DNA from: Ceratopteris richardii
Lineage: Eukaryota > Streptophyta > Polypodiopsida > Polypodiales > Pteridaceae
Assembly: GCA_020310875.1 (NCBI GenBank)
Contig: CM035438.1
Location: forward strand, 91,892,212 to 91,956,211
Reading direction: 5' to 3'
DNA length: 64,000 nt
The notes below the pieces were generated by a model. The model did not search any database. It was not told the origin of the DNA and saw only the letters and a program-made list of their open reading frames with translations. Within the stretch, counting starts at the first letter, position 1; each line of letters starts with the position of its first letter. Positions 22,501 through 33,713 of this stretch are shown here, in pieces. A program made the position numbers and the translations under genes.

Positions 22501-24090
22501 GAGAAGAAGAAAAATGTACCTACATAGGGCATGATTTGACGACTGAAGAAGAAGAAGAATTAGTTACCCTATTGCGCGAATATAGAGATGTGTTTGCTTG
22601 GAGTTACAAAGACTTGAAAGGAGTAGATCCTGATATATGTTCTCATAGAATCCCTATGACTCCAGATGCAAAACCTACGAAACAGAAACCATACACGTAC
22701 AATGATAACTACGCTGCGAAGATTAAAGAATAAATAGATCGTTTGATAGAAGCAGGGTTCATTTATGAAATTGAGCATACTTAATGGGTATCCCCCATTG
22801 TGGTTGTGCCCAAGAAAAATGGAAAATTGTGTGTGTGTATTAACCTTAAAAAAGTTAATGCCGCCACGATTAGAGACAGTTATCCTCTTCCTATCACGGA
22901 ACATTTATTGGAAAGAGTTGCGGGCAAGGAAGTTTACAGCTTTCTTGATGGATTCTCAGGCTATAATCAAGTAGCCATTGCTCCAGAAGATCAACACAAG
23001 ACGGCTTTTGCCATAGAATGGGGCATATTTGCATTTCGTGTAATGCCATTTGGCTTAACAAATGCACCTGCCACTTTCCAGCGACTCATGTGTCATGTTT
23101 TTAAGGAGTTCTTATGCAAGAATTTGGAGGTTTATGTTGATGACCTATGTGCTCATTCGAATATCAGGCAGACACATATCCCTGAGTTAAGACAAGTATT
23201 TGACAAATGTCGAGAATATCAGGTTTGTCTGAACCCAGAAAAGTGCGTTTTCATGGTCAGATAAGGCAAAATCCTAGGACACATTGTGTCAAAGAATGGA
23301 ATCTCTACGGACGAAGAAAAAGTGAAGGTGATTGCAGATCTACATAGGCCAAACAACGTAAAAGAGGTACAAGCATTTATGGGACATTGTGGTTATTATA
23401 GACGATTCATACATATGTATGCAATCATAGCCAAGCCTCTGTACTCTCTTTTGACCAATTTTGAATGGACAGATGAGTGTGAAAACTCATTCAATGAACT
23501 TAAACGACGTTTGTGCTCAGCACCAATATTGACAACCCCGGATTGGAGTAAACCATTCCATGTACATGTGGATGCATCCAACTATACCATAGGATGTGTG
23601 TTAGCACAACCCACGAATGAAAGTAATATAGATCTCCCCATTGCTTACGCGAGCAGACAGTTGAACACAACAGAAAGAAATTATACCACTACGGAACGAG
23701 AAGGATTAGGAATGATCTACGCAGTAAAGAAATTCAGACATTATTTGTTGGCGAATAAATTCAAGTTCTTTACAGATCATCAAGCATTACTATACTTAGT
23801 CAACAAGCCATGTAACACAGGACGAATAATACGTTGGTTTCTATTACTCATGGAGTATGACTTTGAAGTAGTAGTCAGGAAAGGAAAGACACATCTTAGA
23901 ACTGACCACCTCTCGAGACTAACCTCAGGAGAAGCTCCTCAAGGGATAGCGGATGAATTACCCGACGTATATTTGTTTAACCTTGAGATAGCACCAGAAT
24001 GGGCTAAGCCGATAGTCCCTATTCTCACCTATGGACCCAAGAATCCTAGGATAAGGATCAAGGAAGGAGAGATTACCAAATCTCAGAGAT
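22501..24090 (+). pseudogene. pol: RT and RNase H of element II
   Basis: RT motifs: VVVPKKNGKLCVCINLKK (about 22800), FLDGFSGYNQVAIA (about 22942), VMPFGLTNAPATFQR (about 23040) and YVDD (about 23132). RNase H retains the three acidic motifs VDAS (about 23570), TTEREGL and FTDHQAL (about 23770), unlike element I, which lost the last Asp. Breaks are single stops in the same frame: TAA at about 22731, TAA at about 22782 and TAA at 23263; the last replaces the Gln codon found in element I. The frame is otherwise continuous from protease 1. Confidence 0.92.
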
Positions 24091-25620
24091 ATCAAATAAT
24101 AGCACGAAGTATATATAAACAGGGTAATCAAAAGATTCTTGCTTGTTGTGTAGATGAATCAGAACATGCAAATTGGTTGCAATTAGCACATGTAGGTGCA
24201 TTAAAGCAACATCATTAGAAACATCGTACATTGCAGACTCTGCATAGACTAGGAGTATATTGGCCTTCAATGGAAGCAGATGTCTACAAATTGTGTAAAG
24301 AATGCCCAGTTTGTTGTGAAAGACCACCAGTAGAACATGCTACATTATATCACGTGTCTCTCACACCAGAATGGAGTGAACCTTTAGTGACATACTTGAG
24401 GATGAAAACATTCCCTCAAGGAATGACTTTAGCACGACAACGCAGTCTAGAGCAGGAAGCTCAAGACTATTCACTTATCGACGATCATCTATACAAACGA
24501 GGAAGAGATGGATACTTAAGACAATGTGTTCATGAAAGCGATTATTTGAGTATACTAGAGACTGCACACCAAGGTGTTGCAGGAGGTCACTTTGGACCCG
24601 ATAGGATAATCAAAGCCATCCTCTTTGTAGGATTATGGTGGCCCACTCTTCAAATGGATGTGCATACCTATGTAAAGAGATGTGATGTGTGCCAAAAAAC
24701 TCAATTTCCTACTCGCAGAGATGAAATGCCATTGAAACCCATGATGGGAGGACGTGCATTTTCTAAACGGGGTATAGACTTTGTAGGACCCATTAACCCC
24801 CCTGCAAAAGGTACACATGCTGAATACATTATTGTTGCAATAGATTATCTTACCAAATGGGTAGAGGCAAAAGCCACGAAAACGAATGATGCACACACGA
24901 CTACAAAATTCTTATTTGAAAATGTCTTTACAAGATATGGATTGCCTATAGAGTTAGTGAGCGATCGAGGAACTCACTTTCTAAACCAAGTCATTGAATA
25001 TTTGTTATAGGATTTTATGGTGATTCACAAGAAATCTGCACCATATCATCCTCAGGCCAATGGTCAGGCTGAAAGCACTAACAAGATCCTTTGTAATGTA
25101 ATGACGAAACTCGTGAACAACAAACGTTCAGATTGGGGCAAACAGTTACACCACGCTGTTTGGGCATATCGAGTGGCCTACAAGACCGTACTCAATGCAA
25201 CTCCCTTTCATATGGTTTTTGGTCAGAATGTTGTGCTTCCCTTGGACTTCTTGATACAGACCCTTAAGGTTGCACAAGAACATCAGTGGAGCGGCCATGA
25301 ATTATCAGCAAGAATAATGAACTTGGAACGATTAGGAGAGACCAGGCTGAAAGTAGCAGCAGGAATATATGCAGCAAAGAAGCGACAGAAAGCATATTTC
25401 GATGCGCATGTGAAAGATAAAGGTTTAAAAGAAGGAGATTTAGTCTTAGTATATACGCTGAAGCAACATGCACAGAAGTTAGAAAAGCAAGGTTATGGAC
25501 TATGATCATTAATAGACTCTCGACAAGTGGAGCAGTAAAATTAGCCACCTTAGAAGGAGACATAATACCTAATTACATTAGTGGCTGTAGAGTCAAGCTA
25601 TACCAGGAACCTCTTATTGA
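24091..25620 (+). pseudogene. pol: Integrase of element II with duplicated H2C2 modules
   Basis: Module one (about 24110-24330): SIYKQGNQKILACCV, AHVGALKQHH, GVYWPSMEADV, CKEC. Module two (about 24490-24700): LYKRGRDGYLRQCV, AHQGVAGGHFG, GLWWPTLQMDV, CDVC. The two are similar along their whole length, including the short strand before the zinc site. The core has GIDFVGP (about 24770), VSDRGTHF (about 24957) and NGQAESTNK (about 25060), so all three catalytic acids are present. Breaks: TAG at 24216, TAG at 25008 (CAA in element I), a frameshift near 25500. The C-terminal GCRVKLYQEPL motif follows. Confidence 0.92.
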
Positions 25621-26210
25621 GGATATGCTTAGACGACTCACGTTGGCAAAGAAGCGTAAGGAGGAAGAAAATAGAATACGTGCAGAAGCTCAGGCAGAAG
25701 CCATAGAATGCATTAAGCGCATGAAGCTAAGAAGACAAGGACTAGGGAGAGAACATTATAACCGTCTGGAAACAACACCCAGATACCCCATGGCCATGTG
25801 TCAAGAAAAGTCAAGTACTCATCCTAGCATAGTGGACCGGAGACCATTCATTACAGTCAGGCTAGAGCATGGCAACCCTTGCCAAGAGCTCAGGGCTTTA
25901 ATTGACTCAGGTGTTGCAACTAGTGTGATTAGATGGTCCTACTATAAGGGACTCAGGAATAGAAATGCCGCCAATTGAGGCATACCTCATAGGGCTAGGA
26001 GGCATGGAAACTCCTTGCATGGGTGAGGTGGACCTTCCTATCCTCATACATGATGTGACCATGATAGGGAAGCTACTAGTGTGCCATGACGAGGACCTAA
26101 TAGAACCGCTAATCCTTGGCCAAGATTGGCTATACGATCACTCAGTGGACCTAAATCTTAAGCAAGGCTCCTTACAGATTGGAACCTTAGATCAGAAGCG
26201 AGTGATACCG
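25502..26210 (+). pseudogene. Integrase C-terminus fused to second protease-like domain (PR2), element II
   Basis: One open frame (25502-25978) runs from the integrase C-terminus through a charged helix (KKRKEEENRIRAEAQAE) into VDRRPFITVRLEHGN and the catalytic loop ALIDSGVATSVI (about 25897-25932). A frameshift near 25970 moves the second half (LLVCHDEDLIEPLILGQDWLYD, about 26065-26130) to another frame. This is the clearest evidence that PR2 is part of the polyprotein and not an unrelated insertion. Protease 1 of the same element lies 4.5 kb upstream and belongs to a different protease type. Confidence 0.82.
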
Positions 26211-27284
26211 CTTGACTTCCCTAACGGCATTCTGCCCGAGGTATGTAACCCAGGACCCTATGAAATGCATGCGACGGAAAACCGGAAGATCTTTGGTCAG
26301 ATGAGTCACGTTACATCTACACCAACCCACGCGGGCTTGGCAATGGACAATTGTCAATCAGAAGGACGTCAAGAGATTTTCCCTTGGGCTTCCTGCAAAC
26401 TAGAAGGGGCAACCACCCAACCGCTTGGTCAAATGGACACCATCAGCAGTCAAATGGACACTATCAACGATCAAGTGGGTTACATCAGCGGAAAAATGGG
26501 GACCATTGCAGGTCAAGTGGACTTCATCAGCATCCACATGGGCAAAACACCCTGCGGTGCCCATCCTTCCACACTTACTACTGACTGTCCTAGATTAAAA
26601 GTACAAAATGGAGCACTTCCTAATGGGCAGGTTTTGCAAGTGTTGGACCTCCCTTCTTTTCCAAAACAGAGTGTCCCTCCGACCTCTCAACCTCAACCAC
26701 AAAGGAGTCAACCACAACGAAGGAACCCAAACCGACGACAACATCAGACGACACAAGGAAGAAAGCTGCAGTATCAGTATCATAAAGCAAGAGGCACGAG
26801 ACAAATATAGGTGCCAAAAGGACAAAAAGCACCGACTCATTTCAACAACACAGACATTGATACGAAGAAATCAAGGCAGAAGCAGAATCAGTATCCAAGG
26901 TCTCCTCGACCTTCTTCTCTGAATACGAACATTCGACAGATTTGGATCGCCAAAAAGTACCTTATGAATCGACCCACACCCACCCAGATTTGGGTACCCA
27001 AACAGTGTATCATAGCTCAACCCTCAAGCCATGTAATATATAACCCTCAGAAATCTCTTCACCCTTTAAGCCCATCACATCCGATCTCAACTTTTGTCCC
27101 TCAGAAGAAACATTCCAACCGCTTAGAAACTCTTAGGAAGTGGATACCGAAACGTATCCAGAAGTCTTCTTCGACCCCCTTATCTAACATAACTCCCACC
27201 CCAACTAATCTACAACCTTCTAATAACTCATTCACAATTGAACCTTGTACAAATCCACACACTATAACCCAACATCACTCGTAA
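26211..27284 (+). pseudogene. Tail of element II polyprotein with heptad and WVPK repeats
   Basis: After PR2 the frame stays open to 26810, then passes a TAG (26808) and continues to 27284. That TAG falls inside a WVPK motif, so it probably replaced a TGG Trp codon. Further motifs are IWIAKKY (about 26939), IWVPKQC (about 26988) and KWIPKRI (about 27141). If the breaks are read through, the polyprotein spans 17765-27284, about 3,170 codons. Confidence 0.6.
26428..26545 (+). repeat. 21-bp minisatellite coding for heptads
   Basis: Five consecutive imperfect 21-bp units encode a 7-residue pattern Q-(M/V)-(D/G)-x-I-(S/A/N)-x, for example QMDTISS and QVDFISI. The heptad spacing of hydrophobic residues suggests a short coiled coil. 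No clear equivalent is seen at this place in elements I or III. Confidence 0.75.
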
Positions 27285-27514
27285 TAACACCTCATCAAGA
27301 AATGTATGCATCATCTGAAGCATGTAGGTGTTTAGAGACCTGCATTAGTTTTGCAACAATCATTCCATAAACCACATCACAACACTCGGCTACACAGGTT
27401 ACACATTGGTTATGGAAAGGGATTGCGGTCTCACTTTAATGGGATCATAATTAATTTCCATGCTAATGTGTTAATCTTTTGTAGCAGATCTACTACGCAT
27501 TCGCATCATTCATC
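27285..27514 (+). other. Spacer before 3' ORF with a possible splice acceptor, element II
   Basis: 230 non-coding bases. A T-rich stretch ending TTTTGTAG at 27477-27484 has the form of a plant 3' splice site, 30 bases before the 3' ORF start. If used, the 3' ORF would be made from a spliced RNA, as envelope-position genes often are; this is inference. Confidence 0.45.
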
Positions 27515-30340
27515 ATGCAGGCAGAAGGACCATCAGAAACTGGCCCCAGTGTACCCATGGCCAATATTGGAGAACTACTAGCGGAGCCAGATACTATGGC
27601 TCAACCACCTGAATTCCAAGGATTTCCAGGACCCATGCCGATTGACGACCCTCCTAGGGGTTACAATGAGAAGATTCATCGCAATTCTCACTGGTTCCAA
27701 GGACTAGCAGGACCATTGGCACGCAAATTTCATCTTTGAGGCCAATTTGGCGTTTGATCACCGTACTTGGGCCAAGTATCAATTCTTCTCAAGAGAATTC
27801 GCAGGACTACAAAACACAGAAGATTTAACGCATGTTTGGGCAAGAGCAAGCTTTATAGAATATTTCAATGATCAGTTGCCTAAACCTGACTTCCACAGAT
27901 GTTTTTACTTAATCACCACTTTGACAGCTTCAGAGAACAAAGATCTACCAGGAACATTCATCTTGTCGTCATTAGTAAATGATTCGCCATATAAGAGGTT
28001 TTACCTTTCGAAAGATCTGATTCGCGCCGCAATCAAGATCCATGGTACACACACTCCAATAGAACGAGAAAGGCTGGTTCTAGAGCCAATGAAACGTGGA
28101 GATGTAACTAAGTGGGAAGATATTTCAGCAATCACACCTGAGCTCTCTAAACCGTTGAGGATATGTATGCAGCATTTTGCTTTCCCCGCTCAGGACAGAT
28201 TCACCATGCCCCACAAACGTATATGGTTTGGTTTATATTTAGCATGTACTGGACCACAAACAGTTGATCAGGCTAGCTGGATAATTGATCAGCTCTACTT
28301 AGCCCAACATAGATGGGAAAGAAATAAGGTAATCAATGGATGTTGTGCTCTCACGCGCATCGTATATATGTGTTTGGCATACGATTTACCTATTGAGCGT
28401 GCAATGACGAGCGGGGGGCTGAAAGCATTCAAGGGAACAACAAAGAAAGCTAGGAAGGCCAGCAAAGGAAGAGCAGGAAAGCGAATGAGAGGAACTATCC
28501 CCTGCCTTCAGGTCCCAGAATCACCGTCACCGTAACCCTCTCCAGAACAGTCTCCAACAGAGGCTCCTACAACTGTACAACCAATTTGCATACACTTATC
28601 AAGACCGGTCATGACAGAAGGCACTCCTAGCGCGGCTACCTCACAACCAACATCAGTGCAGGAACCGACCACCACTACAGCAGAAGTTCCCACCACTATT
28701 GGTGCGGAAGCTTTTTCTTTTCCGATACCTAACTTGGAAGCGGAACCCGTAGATACAACGTTTGATTTCAAAATGCAAGATGCTTTCTCCAATGAATTTC
28801 AGTTTTCAGAAGGCCAGATTTTCTCTCAAGAATATGAGCGGCCAAGCTACCCGACCATGCCCCGAGACCAATCACAAGGACAAATAGTATCTAGTTCCGA
28901 GGACGAAAGAACAGAAACCGATGAAGATGATGGCGATGACGAAGCCAGCCAGGGCACTCATGAATCCCAAGAACATGTGTAGATAGATGAACAAGGACAG
29001 CACATCGACACCCAGGGTGATACCAGTACGCATGAAGATGAAACCTTTGAAGCAGCAGCTTATACGCTAGCCATCAAGAAGCTATATCGCACCATGGAGA
29101 AAGTTTGGGCGCATAAGAAATTGACTGAGGAAGAGAGTCAAGCACTTATAGAATAGGAACTTGTCTCAAGCTGTTTCGAAGAAGTATACATCCGAGGCTT
29201 CAGAGAGCTTGTTAAATCCGTGGGATCCATCAAAGCCTTAAGATATTTGCAGAGGAAACCGTTACCACAGTATGACCGTCGCAGAATCCATTTACTAACC
29301 AAACCTGGGGAATACATTCGGGTACCCACCGGCAGTCAATCTTCAGAACAGGCCAGGGAAGCACGTATCGTCCCTAAAGGCTCATTGGCAGAAGAAACCA
29401 TTATCATCGACTCCCCACCCCCTACTACTGTTGTACATACCACCACAATTGTCGAAGTACCTACCACCCCAACCGCTCTTCCTTCAGCTCCCATCCATCC
29501 GGTCTCCCCCATACACCCTCCTTCTCCCAGAACATCCACCTCCGTCCACGGCGAAGTACCAGAAGCCCTTGTAACATCCATTCCTCTCACCTTGTCCACA
29601 CCCACCCAACCTAGTTTTCCCCCTCAAACATCCACTCTTCTATCTAGTCCATTTCTCCATCCATCTTTTCCATCCTTTCCTACACCCCCGAGACCACTAT
29701 TTCCATTTCTAACCCCGATGACTTTTTCCCTTGTATCACCTCCCCGACCCACCGTCATTCCTCTTTCCCCTTTCCACCAAGCAGCATTAGAAAACCCCTC
29801 TATAAATTACTCTTCAACCTTTGTAAACCCTATATTTACATCCACGCACGCACCTACTTTCACACCATTATTCACAGTCACCGCACTTGACACCACGTCC
29901 AATGACATGGATATCTCACCACCTACCGCACCACCACTCACTTCATTCATGGCACAACCATAGATAGTCACACCACAATTTTCCACAATCATCACAGCAT
30001 CCACTTTCCCACCCCATTCCCCATTCCCTTTGCATCTACACCCACTGCATCTTCACTTAACACACCATTAATATTATCACCCACTGTGGATACTGCATTT
30101 CGATAGATGCTCACCTGTATGACTCAAGTAAGAGATGAGTTCACATCTCTTGGAACTAATTATCAACAGCTGCAGAAGACAACGAATGACTTACAGTCGC
30201 AGCTCAATTCACTATCCATCGAGAATGCCTTATTGAATACCCGCTACCATCGATCATGTAAAATCCGATCTGAAGCATTTCACATGATTGATGCGGTGTT
30301 CCAGCTCATTGATGTTGACACATATCACCAAGTTTCCAAG
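27515..30340 (+). pseudogene. 3' ORF of element II (3' part missing)
   Basis: Starts at ATG 27515. The N-terminal conserved domain (about 27690-28410) has HWFQGLAGP, QFFSREFAGLQN, QLPKPDFHRCFYL, MQHFAFPAQ and a C-rich helix NGCCALTRIVYMCLAYDLP that matches GCCALTKIIYRCLAYDVP in element I. After it come an acidic region, a helical block (AIKKLYRTMEKVW, about 29070), a Pro/Ser/Thr-rich stretch (29400-29960) and coiled coil (30107-30330). Breaks: frameshift near 27740, TAA at 28533, TAG at 28980, TAG near 29154, frameshift near 30000. Similarity to element I stops at about 30340. Confidence 0.72.
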
Positions 30341-30404
30341 GTGAGGCTTGGTGGATCCTTCATGTTTCTCTGCACAATTCTATCTGGGACCATCTCCCTC
30401 CCTC

Positions 30405-30406
<2 letters not shown>

Positions 30407-30456
<50 letters not shown>
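30407..30456. repeat. (TC)n microsatellite
   Basis: About 25 uninterrupted CT units preceded by a C/T-rich run. It lies at the junction where element II ends and the copia remnant begins. The Arg-Glu repeat in the minus-strand frame over it is an artefact of this repeat. Confidence 0.95.
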
Positions 30457-30460
<4 letters not shown>

Positions 30461-30715
30461 CAATTCAATGGCACAGATGCGATGACAGAGGTAGATACTA
30501 GAAGCTTTTCGATGAACAGTCGCTCTCTTCCATGGGCTTCGGAATAGCTCCAATTCACGCGTGTATGGTCCAGCCATTCCCCTGTCAAGTTGAGTGTGGT
30601 GTAGATAGCATAGAGTCACCGTCGTGCCCTCTGATAGCAGTTGCCTAAGCGATACATGCACGAACTTCCACTTTGAATAAGCAAAGACATCCTCGATGCG
30701 TATTTTATTGAAGGC

Positions 30716-32270
30716 GTGTTTATTTTTTTTCATTCTTCATCTCCACCTTCGTTTGTAGAAGCTCTTGGTGATATCACTTTCTCCAATGGTTCATCTCAAG
30801 ATTCCTCTTGTTTATTGGATAGCACACATATGGCTTGGTTGTTTAATGCATTAGCCGATTTTCATGTTACTCCACATCATGAGTGGTTTTATCGATTCTC
30901 AGGTGAGAGTCATGGATGTGTGCGCATGCTTGATGGTACGACATATGACATTGAGGGTGCAAGAGATGTATGCCTTATGCTACCTAGTGGAGCATCACTT
31001 ATAGTCAAACATGTATGCTATGTGCCTTCATTCCCTATGAGCTTGATTTCAGTTAGCCAGTTACAAGAGAGTAGATGCTATGCATTTCATGGGGAGCATC
31101 ATTTTTAGTTGCAGTTGGGACAGCTTATGCTTGTCAAAGGTGTCAGGGTTGGGCACAGGTATCCACTGCAGATACTCCATGTGAGAGACAGTCTCATCTC
31201 AGTGGAAGTTCAACCTTATGTGCGATGTGAGACTCGTCATGTCTCATTTTCTCTACCTACACATAGGTCTATTGACATTCATGATGCACATGTATGGTAG
31301 GATTCAGATGCTCAGATGGATGCACATGTAGAGCATGCTTTAGATGCTTATGTAGAGCATGATTTTGTTGATCATATAGATGCTCATCATCAATTTGATC
31401 TTGGCGTTGATATTGTGTTGCTAGCTAATGTGGAGCATGGTCATACACTTGGTGTGGTAGAGCAGGATTGCCCTCATGGTACACAATGTGTGATACAGCA
31501 CTTTAACTCTCGAGATGCACAGCTAGACACATCCTTGGTTGATAGGGTGACTGATTTAGATGTTCATGAGTCAATGATCATGCAGTCATTCTTGGATTTT
31601 CTCATGCTAGATGTTGACATAGATATGTTAGGACATGTTGGTCTTGACGATGGTGATTCGGATGCCTTAGATATAGGCATGGATGCCATGCTTAGGTTAG
31701 CCAGGATAGCACATGTTTCATCAGCATTTGGGAGTCTGATGTATGAGTTGTTCTGATCGAGAATGGACATTGTAGTTGTTATTGGACCATGGAGTTGTCA
31801 ATTGTCCGATGATTGACACAGGCATAGAGCGAGTGGGAGCTTTGCAAGAACTTCATCAATTCTTGCATTAGTCAGATGTGAGCTCGACTCTTGTCAATAT
31901 GAGTTTAGAGTCGTTTGAGGTGCATGGATACACCTTGTTCGAGGTAGTTGGTGTAGCCTGATTAGTATGGGTAGAGATCCGGACTCTTCCTATACATTAG
32001 TGTATAGTCCTACGTCATTCTTTGTATATTTTTCCACTTATGGTCACATTAAACCTTAAGTGGGAGATGTTGGGGATGTAAGGGTGTGACTTTACCCCTA
32101 TGTTCATATATAGACATCATTTATAGAGCATTGCCTCACAGAGATCATTACGTGAGTTTCGAGGCTCCCATGCATGTGTGCGTGTCTCTCCTCTCCCTCC
32201 ATCTCCTCCTTGCTCCTCTTGTTTTGCACACCAACGCCCTTCAGAGAAAAATTCAAAAGGTAAAATAGGA
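30716..32270 (+). mobile_element. Element V: decayed, internally deleted Ty1/copia remnant
   Basis: 30716-31108 encodes a copia protease region (FHVTPHHEWF, YDIEGARDVCLMLPSGAS, SLISVSQL) in which the expected D-S-A/G is replaced by N-A-L, so it is not catalytic. The next frame (31109-31300) fits the pre-integrase region weakly. 31316-31756 is mostly unassignable but ends in SSAFGSLMYEL, similar to the end of copia RT; integrase and most of RT are missing. A polypurine stretch and a TGTTGGGG LTR start follow. The 5' LTR is not recognised. Confidence 0.62.
32058..32270 (+). repeat. Polypurine tract and probable 3' LTR of element V
   Basis: AAGTGGGAGA (32058-32067) is the usual copia polypurine tract, and the LTR starts with TGTTGGGGATG at 32068. 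TATATAG at about 32107 may be its TATA box. The right end is not defined; about 200 bases is my estimate. Confidence 0.55.
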
Positions 32271-33713
32271 GTAAAGAAAGAGAGTCATGCCAAGTAGTTC
32301 ATAAGTAACCCCCAAACCATGGATAATGTACTTAGGTCTTGTGGATGATATAACCAAAAGATGTTCCAATCCTTAAAGATATTCTCTAGTAAAGGCATGA
32401 ACAAATGCTTAGATTTGAGTAGAGGGGAGATCTCTCATAATCCATAGGGCAAGCTATCAAGATTTTTACATTGAGATATAAATATCAAGATAAAGGGTAA
32501 GTGTTTATCACTCCCCCCTAATCAATTGAAATGACTAGACTTGGAACCAAATCGCCCAAGTGGTTGCGATTGAAATTAGTATAAGGTTTGTCAGAGCAAT
32601 AAGGTTTTTATCAAGATTATCCAAGTATTGACAATAAAGTTGTGATTTAATCACAAGAAGAACATATTTAGTTCTTAAATTTTAGAGTTCAATAGAATTG
32701 GATATAGAAAAGATTTTTCCAAAATGAGATATAAAGAGATAAAAGGGTCTAGCGATTCCATAGAGGTAAAAGAGGGTCAATAAATACCCAAGGAATTGAA
32801 GGTTTAATCTAAGACCTGTTGTCTACTTAAAGGATCTTAAGTTTGAAGATCAAAGTAGTAGCCTTGTATGCTTTTTTTTTAAGGCATGAAAAGGAAAATT
32901 TTCAACCTTGGAGCAAGGTCTTGTATGGCACATATGCTCAAGTTAGTAGAAATTGACACAATGTTCCATTATAGTACAAGGTTTTGAACTCTAAGAAATC
33001 GAGTCAAAGAGGGAGTCACTATACGATGGCTTTGTCATTAGGAACATCAAGTTTTACATTGGCATCAAAGTAGTTATGGTGGTCTAGGACACTGTACTTA
33101 AAGATGATGAATTCTCAAGCTCAAATTCAAGTCTTTATGAATTGAATATTTATAATATTATAGAAAATTCATTCAAGACTTTCTTTGGTGTTCTTGAATT
33201 TGGTTTGATCAAAAGTAAAGGGAACACTTCTTTTCTACATTCTATTGAGGACATTAGAGCCCATATTGGACATAGAATCCCTTTAGTAAGGTAAGATTTT
33301 TGTGGATGTTGGTTAGAAGTGGACTATAGTAGGAACATTTAAGTTAGATATTTATGGTAAATTTGAGTAAAACTTCATTCCCCCAAACCAAGTTCAAGTT
33401 AATTTTAAAAGAGTTCTCAAAGTCTTGAAATAATTATAGATTATACCCATTTTGGTAGGTTCATGCACAAATGGTTCCCATAAATGGATCAAGATAGCCA
33501 TTTGGATACGGATATTAAATATTATGATTAGTGTCCATGTGAAATGCCAAATGTCCATCAAACACTTTTGTATATGTTCTGTAATAAAACATATAGTGGC
33601 CTGGTCAATCATAGATTTGAGGTTCGATTTCATTTGTGAAACCTAGGAAATATGTGTGCATACTCTGTGTGTATTGTGTGGTTTTTGCATATTCTGTTGG
33701 CCTCATGTGGAGC
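32271..33713. other. Intergenic sequence, no gene seen
   Basis: 1.4 kb of A/T-rich sequence with stops in all frames and no motif I recognise. It lies just outside the left LTR of element III and was next to 53974 before that element inserted. GGAGC at 33709-33713 is the left copy of the target duplication. Confidence 0.6.

Larger units (their letters stand above)
15301..30340 (+). mobile_element. Element II: Athila-like Ty3 LTR retrotransposon, 3' end truncated
   Basis: Holds a 5' LTR, tRNA-Asp-type primer site, a 1.8-kb leader with a palindromic array, gag-pol-PR2 polyprotein and most of the 3' ORF. The sequence loses similarity to element I at about 30340, inside the coiled-coil part of the 3' ORF, so about 2 kb and the 3' LTR are missing. 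It is inserted in element IV. It is the best copy for seeing the polyprotein, because most breaks are single stop codons that leave the frame unchanged. Confidence 0.93.

Noticed and set aside
30380-30733. Minus-strand protein with Arg-Glu repeat
   Set aside because: The Arg-Glu run is the translation of the (TC)n microsatellite; the remainder has no recognised relatives.
31316-31756. Independent gene for an Asp/His-rich protein
   Set aside because: Lies between copia protease remnants and a copia polypurine tract and LTR; only its end resembles copia RT, so it is element decay.
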